From Candidatus Alistipes excrementipullorum (GTDB lineage Bacteria > Bacteroidota > Bacteroidia > Bacteroidales > Rikenellaceae), in contig DXGW01000172.1 of NCBI GenBank assembly GCA_019113665.1, positions 1 through 13,113 on the forward strand: a stretch of 13,113 nt of DNA, read 5' to 3'. A program made the translations under genes and the position numbers. Below the pieces are notes generated by a model, which did not search any database, was not told where the DNA came from, and worked only from the letters and a program-made list of their open reading frames with translations. Shown in pieces: positions 1 through 7,857 of the stretch. Position 1 is the first letter of the stretch; each line of letters begins with the position of its first letter.

Positions 1-180
1 CCCTCGGAGGGCTGAAAACGGCTTCTAAAGCGTAACAGGGGCCTTCTGGGCCTTATTCCTGGCCTCCATTGTGCAGCGCGTCCAGGAGCCAATCGCTTAA
101 CTCCTGGGAAGGGGAAAAATTTCGACTTTGCTCCGTTTCGGCAAAAAAAGTGCGGGCGATCCGGGGCGGTTTCGGCGGAT
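1..180. other. Left-edge non-coding stretch with inverted repeats
   Basis: I see no convincing gene in this stretch. All three + frames hit stops within the first 35 bases. The strongest structure is a 7-bp inverted repeat, CCAGGAG at 82-88 and CTCCTGG at 101-107, with a 12-nt spacer. It has no T-tract on either side, so it is not a standard terminator. Several GGCC palindromes lie at 42-64. On the minus strand one frame stays open from about 150 down to a TAA at 57-59, ending in the peptide ALHNGGQE, but it has no clear start and is very short. It could be an intergenic repeat or the tail of an element lying to the left. Confidence 0.35.
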
Positions 181-200
181 TGTATTATCTTTGTAATCCG
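176..200 (+). promoter_or_regulatory. Promoter of the yitT-galM cluster inside an inverted repeat
   Basis: TATCTTTG at 186-193 matches the Bacteroidetes primary sigma -7 consensus TAnnTTTG exactly. No clear TTTG (-33) is visible; the nearest T-rich element is TTTC at 170-173. The box is bracketed by a perfect 6-bp inverted repeat, CGGATT at 176-181 and AATCCG at 195-200, and a third half-site ATCCG lies at 159-163. A start just downstream would leave a leader of about 25-30 nt before the ATG at 229. The repeat could be an operator, which is an inference. Confidence 0.5.
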
Positions 201-228
201 ATAGTGAAATTCGATAACATATAGACAT

Positions 229-1224
229 ATGCGATTCAGAGAGATATTCGAACCGGTGTTTTCGCTCCGATGGTGGTGGTCGTGGATCTCCATCTTTTTC
301 GGGTGCTTCGTGATGGCTGCGGGCTTCGTCTTCTTCATCAATCCCTACAACATCGTTCCGGGCGGTGTCTACGGCGCCAGCATCGTGCTGCACAACCTTT
401 TCCCGTCGATTCAGGTCGGCACCTTCGGCTACATGCTCGACGGGCCGCTGATGGTTCTGGCCGTTGTGCTGTTCGGCAAGGGGTTCGGAGCGCGCACGAT
501 CATTGCGGCGATGACCACTCCGGGCATCATGAACATCATGTCGCGGCTTGCCTATCCGACGCAGGAGGCGCTTGAGGCCCTCGATCCGTCGCAGCTTCTC
601 GGCGGTCGCATCGACCTTTCGAACGATCTGATGCTCACGACCATCATCGGTGCCGTGCTGATAGGCATAGGCGTCGGTCTGGTGGTCCGCAACCAGGCGA
701 CCACAGGCGGTACTGACATCGTGGCGATGATACTCCAGAAATACGCTCACATCAACTTCTCGAACAGCGTGTTGCTGGCCGACTCGATGGTCGTGCTGTC
801 GGGTCTTCTGGTCATCGGCTTCGGTCTGGGCACCGACGACAGCGAGGGCGGTGCCGGGTGGCTTCTGTCGCTCTACTCGCTCATAGCCATCTACGTTGCC
901 TCGCGCGTGATAGCCTACGTCATCGACGGAGCGTCGTACGACAAACTGATCTTCATCGTGAGCGACACGCACCAGGAGGAGCTTCGCCGCTACATCACCA
1001 GCGATCTGGACCGCAGCGCCACCTATATCAAGGCCCGCGGCATGTACACGGGCGACGAGAAGGAGATGATCTTCCTTGTCGTCAGCCGCAAGGAGGTCAA
1101 TTCCGTGCAGCACATCATCAAGGAGATCGACCCGAAGGCCTTCATGGTGGTGACCGATGCCTACGACACTTTCGGCGAGGGCTTCAAGCCGCTGCCGGAC
1201 AAGGACGACCTTCAGGCGTCGTAG
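229..1224 (+). CDS. YitT family membrane protein (YitT_membrane + DUF2179)
   Basis: This is a 331-aa inner-membrane protein of the YitT family, whose molecular function is not established. The N-terminal half is hydrophobic, with likely helices near residues 15-37, 70-90, 136-154, 178-202 and 211-233. It carries the family's NP...VPGGVYG signature at about 38-49. From about residue 237 a soluble DUF2179 domain follows, with YDKLIFIVSD, the GMYTG segment, a DPKAF element near the end, and the terminal GEGF. Domain order and length match full-length homologues. The ATG at 229 follows a good -7 box by about 36 nt, and no Shine-Dalgarno is seen, as is normal for Bacteroidetes. It is the first gene of a six-gene co-oriented cluster, with miaB 26 bp downstream. 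A transporter or sensor role would be a guess. Confidence 0.92.
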   Translation: MRFREIFEPVFSLRWWWSWISIFFGCFVMAAGFVFFINPYNIVPGGVYGASIVLHNLFPSIQVGTFGYMLDGPLMVLAVVLFGKGFGARTIIAAMTTPGIMNIMSRLAYPTQEALEALDPSQLLGGRIDLSNDLMLTTIIGAVLIGIGVGLVVRNQATTGGTDIVAMILQKYAHINFSNSVLLADSMVVLSGLLVIGFGLGTDDSEGGAGWLLSLYSLIAIYVASRVIAYVIDGASYDKLIFIVSDTHQEELRRYITSDLDRSATYIKARGMYTGDEKEMIFLVVSRKEVNSVQHIIKEIDPKAFMVVTDAYDTFGEGFKPLPDKDDLQAS

Positions 1225-1250
1225 TTTAACGTAACAGGATTTTTTGGATT

Positions 1251-2606
1251 TTGGATTCTAAAGTGATAAATACGCTGCGTCCGTTGCAAGGCGACGGCCG
1301 CAAGCTTTTCATCGAGACCTACGGTTGCCAGATGAACGTGGGCGACAGCGAGATCGTGGTTTCGATCATGCAGGACGAGGGTTATTTCCATACGGACTCT
1401 CTGGACGAGGCCGACATCGTGCTGATCAACACCTGCTCGATACGCGACAATGCCGAGCAGCGCATCTGGGGGCGTCTGAACGAGCTTCGCCGCTATCGCC
1501 GCCGTAAACCGTCGCTCATCGTGGGTGTCATAGGCTGCATGGCCGAGCGCCTGAAGGAGCAGCTCATCGAGTCGGAGTACGGGGTCGACATCGTTGCGGG
1601 CCCGGACTCGTACCGTGACCTTCCGCACCTTGTCCGCGAGGCCGAGGCGGGCGGCAAGGGCATCAACGTGATGCTGTCGCGCGAGGAGACCTACGCCGAG
1701 GTTGCGCCCGTGCGGCTCGACCGCAACGGCGTCAGCGCCTTCGTGTCGATCATGCGCGGCTGCAACAACTACTGCTCGTACTGTGTGGTTCCCTATACGC
1801 GCGGCGTCGAGCGGAGCCGTGATCCGCAGACGATTCTTTCGGAGGTACGCACGCTTCTGGAGAACGGCTACCGCGAGGTTACGCTCCTGGGGCAGAACGT
1901 CAATTCGTACCGTTACGGCGATGTCGGTTTCCCGGAGCTCATCGGCAGTGTTGCCGACCTGTCGCCGCTGCTGCGCGTGCGGTTTGCCACGTCGCACCCC
2001 AAGGACATGAGCGACCGCCTGCTGGAGGTTATGGCCTCGCGGCCCAACATCTGCCGGTGCATACACCTGCCGGCCCAGTCGGGGTCGACGGCCATGCTCG
2101 AAAAGATGAACCGCAAGTATACGCGCGAGTGGTACCTCGACCGCATAGCGGCCATACGCCGCTACATGCCCGACTGCGCCATCACGACCGACATCATTGC
2201 CGGTTTCTGCGGTGAGACCGAGGCCGACCACGAGGCGACGCTGTCGCTGATGCGCGAGGTGGGGTACGAGTTCGCCTACATGTTCAAGTATTCTGAACGT
2301 CCGGGGACCTTTGCGCAGCGCCACATGGCCGACGATGTCCCCGACGAGGTGAAGACGGCACGTTTGTCGCAGATCATCGAGTTGCAGAACGAGTTGTCGG
2401 CGGCGAGCAACCGCCGTGATGTGGGGCGCGAGTTCGAGATACTGGTCGAGGGCGTTTCGAAGCGCAGCGACGCCCAGCTGTTCGGCCGCACGTCGCAGAA
2501 CAAGGTAGTGGTATTTGACCGCGGTGACCACCGTATCGGCGAATACGTTAAGGTGCGTGTGACGGGCTGTTCGTCGGCGACGCTCCTGGGAGAGACAATA
2601 GAGTAG
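1251..2606 (+). CDS. miaB: tRNA-2-methylthio-N6-dimethylallyladenosine synthase MiaB
   Basis: MiaB is a radical-SAM methylthiotransferase that converts i6A37 to ms2i6A37 in tRNAs reading UNN codons. At 451 aa it has the usual length. The N-terminal UPF0004 domain supplies the three cysteines of the auxiliary 4Fe-4S cluster: C26 in TYGCQMN, C62 in NTCSIRD and C96 in GCMAER. The radical-SAM motif CNNYCSYC gives C171, C175 and C178. A TRAM RNA-binding domain fills about residues 380-449. The start used here is TTG at 1251, because an in-frame stop lies at 1227 and there is no ATG between them. GTG at 1263 is an alternative that removes four residues. The TTG sits in a tandem TTTTGGA repeat (1242-1255). 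The KLFIETYGCQMN and INTCSIRDNAEQRIWGRL segments favour MiaB over MtaB or RimO. Confidence 0.95.
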   Translation: MDSKVINTLRPLQGDGRKLFIETYGCQMNVGDSEIVVSIMQDEGYFHTDSLDEADIVLINTCSIRDNAEQRIWGRLNELRRYRRRKPSLIVGVIGCMAERLKEQLIESEYGVDIVAGPDSYRDLPHLVREAEAGGKGINVMLSREETYAEVAPVRLDRNGVSAFVSIMRGCNNYCSYCVVPYTRGVERSRDPQTILSEVRTLLENGYREVTLLGQNVNSYRYGDVGFPELIGSVADLSPLLRVRFATSHPKDMSDRLLEVMASRPNICRCIHLPAQSGSTAMLEKMNRKYTREWYLDRIAAIRRYMPDCAITTDIIAGFCGETEADHEATLSLMREVGYEFAYMFKYSERPGTFAQRHMADDVPDEVKTARLSQIIELQNELSAASNRRDVGREFEILVEGVSKRSDAQLFGRTSQNKVVVFDRGDHRIGEYVKVRVTGCSSATLLGETIE

Positions 2607-2635
2607 AACATAAAAAAAGAAGATATATATAGAAA

Positions 2636-3736
2636 ATGGCTTTACAATGCGGAATAGTCGGGTTGCCCAATGTGGGTAAGTCGACGCTTTTCAACTGTCT
2701 GTCGAATGCCAAGGCGCAGTCGGCGAATTTTCCTTTCTGTACGATCGAGCCGAACGTCGGCGTCATCACGGTTCCCGACGAGCGGCTTATCCGTCTTGCC
2801 GAGATTGACAAGCCCAAGCGTGTGATCCCGACGACCATCGAGATCGTGGACATTGCCGGTCTGGTGAAGGGAGCGTCGCAGGGCGAGGGCCTGGGCAACA
2901 AGTTCCTGGCCAACATACGCAATACCAACGCCATCATACACGTGCTGCGCTGCTTCGACGATGACAACATCACCCATGTCGACGGTTCGGTCGATCCGGT
3001 TCGCGACAAGGGGGTTATCGACACCGAGTTGCAGCTCAAGGATCTCGAGACGGTCGAAAACCGCCTGGGCAAGGTCCAGAAGCAGGCCCAGACGGGCGGC
3101 GACAAGAACGCCAAGCGCCAGTATGAGGTGTTGCTGCGCTACAAGGAGGCTCTGGAGCAGGGTTTGAGTGCCCGCACGGTCGAGCTGGACAAGGAGGAGC
3201 GCAAGTGCGTATGGGACCTCAATCTGCTGACGGACAAGCCTGTGCTTTACGTCTGCAATGTCGACGAGAAGAGTGCCGTTACGGGCAATGCCTATACCGA
3301 GGCGGTTGCCAGGGCCATCGAGGGCGAGGGTGCCGAGATGCTCGTCATTGCGGCGGCTACCGAGGCCGACATTGCCGAGCTTGGAAGCTACGAGGAGCGT
3401 CAGATGTTCCTTGAGGACATGGGCCTGAAGGAGTCGGGCGTCAGCCGTCTGATCAAATCGGCATACAAGCTGCTCAACCTTGAGACCTTCTTTACGACGG
3501 GCCCGGACGAGACGCGTGCCTGGACCTACAACAGGGGCATGAAGGCTCCGCAGACCGCCGGCATCATTCATACCGATTTCGAGAAGGGATTCATACGCGC
3601 CGAGGTCATCAAGTACGACGACTACGTGACGCTCGGATCGGAGAAGGCGTGCCGCGATGTCGGCAAGATCGGCATCGAGGGCAAGGACTACGTCGTGCAG
3701 GACGGCGACATCATGCATTTCCTCTTCAATGTCTGA
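2636..3736 (+). CDS. ychF: Ribosome-binding ATPase YchF
   Basis: YchF is an Obg-family P-loop protein that prefers ATP, binds ribosomes and is linked to stress and redox responses. This one has 366 aa, typical for the family. The G1 motif GLPNVGKST is at residues 9-17 and DIAG (G3) at 72-75. The G4 position reads NVDE (208-211) instead of NKxD, the known YchF signature behind its ATP preference. The charged helical stretch around 120-200 fits the coiled-coil insertion, and the C-terminal part is the TGS domain, ending in QDGDIMHFLFNV. The ATG at 2636 follows an A-rich 29-bp gap after miaB with no terminator or clear promoter, so co-transcription is likely. Confidence 0.97.
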   Translation: MALQCGIVGLPNVGKSTLFNCLSNAKAQSANFPFCTIEPNVGVITVPDERLIRLAEIDKPKRVIPTTIEIVDIAGLVKGASQGEGLGNKFLANIRNTNAIIHVLRCFDDDNITHVDGSVDPVRDKGVIDTELQLKDLETVENRLGKVQKQAQTGGDKNAKRQYEVLLRYKEALEQGLSARTVELDKEERKCVWDLNLLTDKPVLYVCNVDEKSAVTGNAYTEAVARAIEGEGAEMLVIAAATEADIAELGSYEERQMFLEDMGLKESGVSRLIKSAYKLLNLETFFTTGPDETRAWTYNRGMKAPQTAGIIHTDFEKGFIRAEVIKYDDYVTLGSEKACRDVGKIGIEGKDYVVQDGDIMHFLFNV

Positions 3737-3754
3737 CATATAAAATAACAAGCC

Positions 3755-4486
3755 ATGAAAAATCTCTGGAAGTTCGTCATCATCGGGGCGGCCGTCGTAT
3801 TGTCGGCTGCGGTTCTGGGCTATGCCTACACCTACAAATACCGTTGTCAGAATACGGTTACGGTCACCGGTCTCGGCGAGACCGAGTTCACGTCGGACTT
3901 CATCGTGTGGGGCGGTTCGCTTCATGTCGAGTCGCGGGACGTCATCTCGGGCTATGCGAAGATAGAGTCCGACCGTCAGAAGGTCCTCGACTACATCACC
4001 TCGAAGGGTATCGATCCTTCGTCGGTGGTATTCCAGTTCGTCAACGTCTACGAGCAGACGGAGCCGGTCTACAACGCCCAGGGCAACTATGCGGGTTCGC
4101 GCTTCAAGTGTTACAGCCTGAACCAGTCGTTCACCATCGAGTCGAAAGATGTCGACAAGGTCGAGAACATCTCGCGCGAGATATCGTCGCTCATCGCCAA
4201 GGGCGTCTCGATCGACGCGCAGATGCCGTCGTATTACTATACGGGTCTTGACGACGTGAAACTGTCGCTCATCGAGAAGGCTTCGGCCGATGCGTTGGCG
4301 CGTGCCAACAACATAGTCAGGAATGCGGGCGGCCGTCTGGGCAGGGTCATGTCGGCCCGTTTGGGCGTGTTCCAGATAACGGGAGCCAACACCAACGAGG
4401 AGTTTTCGGCGGGAGGTTCGTTCAATACCACGAACCGCAACAAGAAGGCACGTGTCACCATACGTGTCGAGTACAGGGTAAAATAG
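3755..4486 (+). CDS. SIMPL domain-containing membrane-anchored protein (DUF541)
   Basis: This 243-aa protein has one N-terminal hydrophobic segment (about residues 7-27) after a short basic start, so it is probably anchored in the inner membrane with the rest in the periplasm. The hydrophobic stretch has no lipobox cysteine. From about residue 33 it fits the SIMPL/DUF541 family: a VTVTGLGE start, an alternating strand-rich middle, an NQSFTIES segment, and a helix with AxADALARANNI before the last strands, which end in ARVTIRVEYRVK. The biochemical function of the family is not settled; some members are secreted or linked to the envelope. It sits 18 bp after ychF and 17 bp before gltX, so the three probably share a transcript, although no functional link is obvious. 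Confidence 0.88.
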   Translation: MKNLWKFVIIGAAVVLSAAVLGYAYTYKYRCQNTVTVTGLGETEFTSDFIVWGGSLHVESRDVISGYAKIESDRQKVLDYITSKGIDPSSVVFQFVNVYEQTEPVYNAQGNYAGSRFKCYSLNQSFTIESKDVDKVENISREISSLIAKGVSIDAQMPSYYYTGLDDVKLSLIEKASADALARANNIVRNAGGRLGRVMSARLGVFQITGANTNEEFSAGGSFNTTNRNKKARVTIRVEYRVK

Positions 4487-4503
4487 CAAAAACTTAACGA
4501 TAC

Positions 4504-6039
4504 ATGAACAGACCAGTGAGGGTGCGTTTTGCACCCAGTCCGACCGGCCCGCTGCATATCGGCGGCGTGCGCACGGCTCTTTACAACTACCTTTTCGCCC
4601 GCCACAACGGTGGCAAGATGATTCTGCGCATCGAGGATACCGATTCGCAGCGTTTCGTTCCCGGAGCGGAGGATTACATAATCGAGTCGCTCAAGTGGTG
4701 CGGCATAGAGATCGACGAGGGTGTCGGAGTCGGCGGTCCGCATGCTCCGTACCGTCAGAGCGAGCGCCGCGAGATATATCTCAAGTATGCGCACCAGCTT
4801 GTCGATAACGGCTGGGCATATTATGCGTTCGATACGCCGGCCGAGCTTGACGCTATCCGCAAGGAGTACGAGGAGCGCGGCGAGACCTTCGCCTACAACT
4901 ACGCCGTACGGGAGAATCTGCCCACCTCGCTCTCTTTGCCGCAGGAGGAGGTGCAGGCGCGCATCGACCGCGGCGACCAGTGGGTCATACGCTTCAAAAT
5001 GCCCGAGAACGAGACGGTGAAGATGCACGACCTCATACGCGGCGATGTCGAGGTCAACACCTCGACGCTCGACGACAAGGTGCTCTACAAGTCGGCCGAC
5101 GCGCTGCCCACATACCATCTGGCCAATATCGTCGATGACCACCTGATGGAGATCTCGCACGTCATACGCGGAGAGGAGTGGCTGCCGTCGCTGCCTTTGC
5201 ACTACCTGCTTTACAGGGCGTTCGGCTGGGAGGATTCGCAGCCCGAGTTCGCACACCTGCCCCTGCTGCTGAAGCCTACGGGCGGCGGCAAGCTGTCGAA
5301 GCGCGACGGCGACAAGATGGGCTTCCCGGTCTTCCCGCTCTACTGGGTTTCGCCGACCACGGGCGAGACTGCCCACGGCTACCGTGAAGACGGGTACTTC
5401 CCCGAGGCATTCATCAACATGCTGGCGCTGTTGGGCTGGAATCCCGGCACCGAGCAGGAGATCTTCTCGATGCAGGAACTTACCGAAGCCTTTTCGCTCG
5501 ACCGTGTGTCGAAGTCGGGTGCCCGTTTCCAGCCCGAGAAGGCCAAGTGGTTCAACGCACAGTACATGCACCACAAGAGCGATGCCGAGCTTGCCGTACT
5601 CTACCAGCCGATACTCAAGGCCCACGGCATAGATGTTCCGGACGAGGTTGCGGGCCGTGTTGCCGGCATCATGAAGGAGCGCGCCACGTTCATCGGCGAC
5701 CTGTGGGATCTGACGTCGTTCTTCTTCGTTGCGCCGACCGAGTACGACGAGAAGCAGACGCGCAAATACTGGAAGGGCGACAATCCGGCGATTCTGGCAC
5801 GCCTGCGCGAGGTTCTGGCCACGATCGACGACTTCTCGCTCGAGAATACCGAGCGTATCGTTCATGCATGGATCGAGGAGAACGGCTATCCGATGGGTCA
5901 GGTGATGAATACGCTGCGCCTGGCGCTGGTCGGTGCCGGCAAGGGTCCGGGCATGTACGACGTGACGTCGTTCCTGGGCAAGGAGGAGACTCTGCGTCGC
6001 ATCGACTCTCTGATCGCCAATCTGAAACCTGCGGAGTGA
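4504..6039 (+). CDS. gltX: Glutamyl-tRNA synthetase
   Basis: This class I aminoacyl-tRNA synthetase charges tRNA-Glu in the cytoplasm. It has 511 aa, normal for Bacteroidetes GltX. The HIGH-type signature lies in FAPSPTGPLHIGG (H18-G21), and the KMSKS-type loop is KLSKR at residues 263-267. The catalytic Rossmann fold, the connective peptide and the C-terminal helical anticodon-binding region (from about 340) are all present. In the segment around YYAFDTPAEL the cysteines of the zinc-binding subgroup are replaced, so this belongs to the zinc-free form. The ATG at 4504 is 17 bp after the SIMPL gene. Whether tRNA-Gln is also charged, through the GatCAB route, cannot be decided here. Confidence 0.97.
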   Translation: MNRPVRVRFAPSPTGPLHIGGVRTALYNYLFARHNGGKMILRIEDTDSQRFVPGAEDYIIESLKWCGIEIDEGVGVGGPHAPYRQSERREIYLKYAHQLVDNGWAYYAFDTPAELDAIRKEYEERGETFAYNYAVRENLPTSLSLPQEEVQARIDRGDQWVIRFKMPENETVKMHDLIRGDVEVNTSTLDDKVLYKSADALPTYHLANIVDDHLMEISHVIRGEEWLPSLPLHYLLYRAFGWEDSQPEFAHLPLLLKPTGGGKLSKRDGDKMGFPVFPLYWVSPTTGETAHGYREDGYFPEAFINMLALLGWNPGTEQEIFSMQELTEAFSLDRVSKSGARFQPEKAKWFNAQYMHHKSDAELAVLYQPILKAHGIDVPDEVAGRVAGIMKERATFIGDLWDLTSFFFVAPTEYDEKQTRKYWKGDNPAILARLREVLATIDDFSLENTERIVHAWIEENGYPMGQVMNTLRLALVGAGKGPGMYDVTSFLGKEETLRRIDSLIANLKPAE

Positions 6040-6071
6040 CGCCGCGAATTGAACCTTAAATACCTGTAACG

Positions 6072-7130
6072 ATGAAAAACGAAATCGAACAGCACGTCTG
6101 GGGTATGACTCCCGAGGGCGAGGCTATAATAATCTATACGTTGCGCAACGGCAACGGCTGCGAGGTTCAGGTCTGCAATCTCGGTGCGGCCATGGTGTCG
6201 GTCAAGTGTCCCGACCGCGAAGGGCATTTCGCCGACGTGATCCTCGGCTACCGCGACTTTGCGAGCTACTACAACGACCCTGCCTGCAGCGGCAAGAGCG
6301 TCGGGCGAGTTGCCAACCGCATAGCGGGCGGGCGCATGCGCGTCGACGGCGTGGATTACAATCTCGAGACCAACAATGGCCCCAACCACCTGCACGGCGG
6401 ATCGCACGGCTTCGGCACGAAGCTGTGGGAGGGCCGTGTCGAGACCAACCGCGTGGTCTTCTCGCTGGTGTCGGAGGACGGCGACGGCGGTTATCCGGGC
6501 GAGGTGTGCGTCGAGGCGGCCTACGACCTCGATGACGAGAACAATATCTGCATCACATACGTGGCGCGTACCGACAAACTGACGCCGGTCAACCTTACCA
6601 ACCACACGTACTGGAATCTTGCGGGCGAATCGAGCGGCGACATACTGTCGCACGAGTTGCGCCTGAACTGCTCGCACGTGCTGGAGATGAACGATGTCCA
6701 GATCCCGACGGGGCGCCTTCTCGACGTTAAGGGCACTCCCATGGACTTCACGTCGTTCCGCCGCCTGGGCGACGGCATCGCATCGGAGTTCAATCACATA
6801 AGGGATTTCCGCGGCTACGACCACTATTTCGTGCTCGACGGCTGGCAGCGCAACATACTTGCCGAGGTTGGCGAGTTGCGCCATGCGGCATCGGGGCGCA
6901 AGGTTACGGTCCTGTCGTCGCAGCCCGGCGCCATGGTCTATACGGGCAACTGGCTTGCGGGCGGCTGCCCCGTAACAAAGTCGGGCGGACGCTATGCCGA
7001 CTATGCGGGTGTGGCCATCGAGTGCCAGAACTATCCCGATGCGGTCAACCACGACGATTTCCCGTCGCCGCTGCTTGCCCCGGGCGAAACCTACTGCCAG
7101 AAGATCGTCTTCCGCCTGGGCATCGAGTAG
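6072..7130 (+). CDS. galM: Galactose mutarotase (aldose 1-epimerase)
   Basis: This enzyme interconverts the alpha and beta anomers of galactose or related aldoses at the entry of the Leloir pathway. It has 352 aa and the full GalM beta-sandwich signature set: GKSVGRVANRI, the NHLHGG block with H106 and H108, NHTYWNL with H178 as the likely general acid, and IECQNYPDAVN with E317 as the likely general base. These line up with H96, H175 and E309 of bacterial GalM. No signal peptide is visible, so it should be cytoplasmic, unlike some secreted Bacteroidetes mutarotases. It is the last gene of the cluster, 32 bp after gltX, and is followed by a strong hairpin. No other sugar genes lie nearby, so the true substrate is open. 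Confidence 0.95.
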   Translation: MKNEIEQHVWGMTPEGEAIIIYTLRNGNGCEVQVCNLGAAMVSVKCPDREGHFADVILGYRDFASYYNDPACSGKSVGRVANRIAGGRMRVDGVDYNLETNNGPNHLHGGSHGFGTKLWEGRVETNRVVFSLVSEDGDGGYPGEVCVEAAYDLDDENNICITYVARTDKLTPVNLTNHTYWNLAGESSGDILSHELRLNCSHVLEMNDVQIPTGRLLDVKGTPMDFTSFRRLGDGIASEFNHIRDFRGYDHYFVLDGWQRNILAEVGELRHAASGRKVTVLSSQPGAMVYTGNWLAGGCPVTKSGGRYADYAGVAIECQNYPDAVNHDDFPSPLLAPGETYCQKIVFRLGIE

Positions 7131-7251
7131 CCGCCTGCGCTACGGAGAGTTGGGGCGTGGCACGATGTCTGTGCCGTGCGTCGAAAACAGGGCGAGGACC
7201 GGACGCCGATTCCGGCTCCGGTATCTGACAGACAGCAATATCCTTACGACA
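7131..7251. other. Non-coding part of the galM/LTxxQ-protein convergent gap
   Basis: No gene is seen here. The stretch holds weaker inverted repeats, such as GGCAC at 7159-7163 with GTGCC at 7171-7175, and CCGG-rich segments around 7199-7222, before the main terminator hairpin. It may just be the trailing part of the galM transcript. Confidence 0.4.
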
Positions 7252-7285
7252 ACAGCCGGTATCCTCCTGTGGGGATACCGGCTGT
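7252..7285. terminator. Bidirectional hairpin terminator between galM and the LTxxQ gene
   Basis: A perfect 13-bp stem (ACAGCCGGTATCC at 7252-7264, its complement at 7273-7285) with an 8-nt loop sits between two convergent genes. The T-tracts are weak on both sides, so efficient intrinsic termination is inferred from stem strength and position. It probably serves galM on the + strand and the sigma-factor operon on the - strand. Confidence 0.75.
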
Positions 7286-7310
7286 CGCCTTGCATGGCAT
7301 GCCGAAGGAA

Positions 7311-7826
7311 TTATTTGCGGCCGGCGGGTTTGGCAGGGGCCTTTTCGGCCGGAGCCTGTGCCTGTGCTTCGGGGTTGCGGCGTTTGGCCAGCTCCTCGCG
7401 GGCCTGGCGCGAGAGACGGTTGTCCATCGAGTAGAGTTTTACGACCTGCTGCGGTGTGAGTACGCGCTCGAAGATCTGAATGTAGACCTTGCGTACCATG
7501 CCTACGTTGATGCTGTTGTCGATGCGGTTCTTCAGATATTCGTTAATCTCCTGTTTCGAGGCCGTTTCGAGGTTGATTCTGCCTGCGCGGCGGCGGTTGA
7601 AGTCGATGTTGCGCGAATACTGGCGGTAGATCGGTGCGAACTTGTTGAACTGCTCGTCGGTGAGGGCGAGTTCGGCCTTGATTATCTGAAGTTTCGCGTC
7701 CATCAGTTCCTTCTTTTCGGCGCCTTTGTTTTTGCCGGGCTGCGGAGCGGGCTGCGGAGCCTGTGCGAGGGACAACTGTGTTGCTGCAAAGAGGAGAAGC
7801 AGCGTTGAAATGATCGTGCGTTTCAT
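7311..7826 (-). CDS. Secreted LTxxQ-motif protein, Spy/CpxP/CnrX-like
   Basis: This 171-aa protein has a clear signal peptide (MKRT, a leucine-rich core, likely cleavage after SLA at residue 21), so it is probably periplasmic. The mature part is helical and charged, with two LTxxQ motifs, LTDEQ at 55-59 and LTPQQ at 123-127, the hallmark of the Spy/CpxP/CnrX/ZraP group of periplasmic chaperones and stress or metal sensors. The C-terminal 20 residues are rich in Ala, Pro, Lys and Gln. It has no cysteine, no histidine and few methionines, so direct metal binding of the CnrX kind is not obvious. The start is the ATG at 7826; the longer frame running into the upstream gene lacks a signal peptide at its own start. 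It lies 31 bp after the anti-sigma gene and is probably its partner or a target. Confidence 0.85.
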   Translation of the reverse strand: MKRTIISTLLLLFAATQLSLAQAPQPAPQPGKNKGAEKKELMDAKLQIIKAELALTDEQFNKFAPIYRQYSRNIDFNRRRAGRINLETASKQEINEYLKNRIDNSINVGMVRKVYIQIFERVLTPQQVVKLYSMDNRLSRQAREELAKRRNPEAQAQAPAEKAPAKPAGRK

Positions 7827-7857
7827 GATTTCAGTTTTTTTGAGGTTTGACTTGTTA

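Noticed and set aside
82..107. Left-edge inverted repeat as an intrinsic terminator
   Set aside because: No T-tract follows the stem on either strand, and the loop is long.
97..1113. Minus-strand frame of 338 codons opposite yitT
   Set aside because: Shadow of the YitT coding region: charged His/Arg/Asp-rich product, and its end runs through the promoter region.
1212..2531. Minus-strand frame of 439 codons opposite miaB
   Set aside because: miaB shows all conserved cysteines in the + frame. The antisense product has no recognisable motif and mirrors the codon bias of miaB.
2642..4534. Long minus-strand frame of 630 codons opposite ychF and the SIMPL gene
   Set aside because: It spans two well-supported + genes and the gap between them. 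Its product is Arg/Val/Leu/Asp-rich low-complexity sequence without domains, typical of antisense frames in GC-rich coding DNA.
4837..4900. Loss of zinc-binding cysteines in GltX as a defect
   Set aside because: Zinc-free GluRS is a normal subgroup and the rest of the enzyme is intact.
4237..5865. Minus-strand frame of 542 codons opposite gltX
   Set aside because: gltX has both class I signatures. The antisense frame has no signal, domain or supported start.
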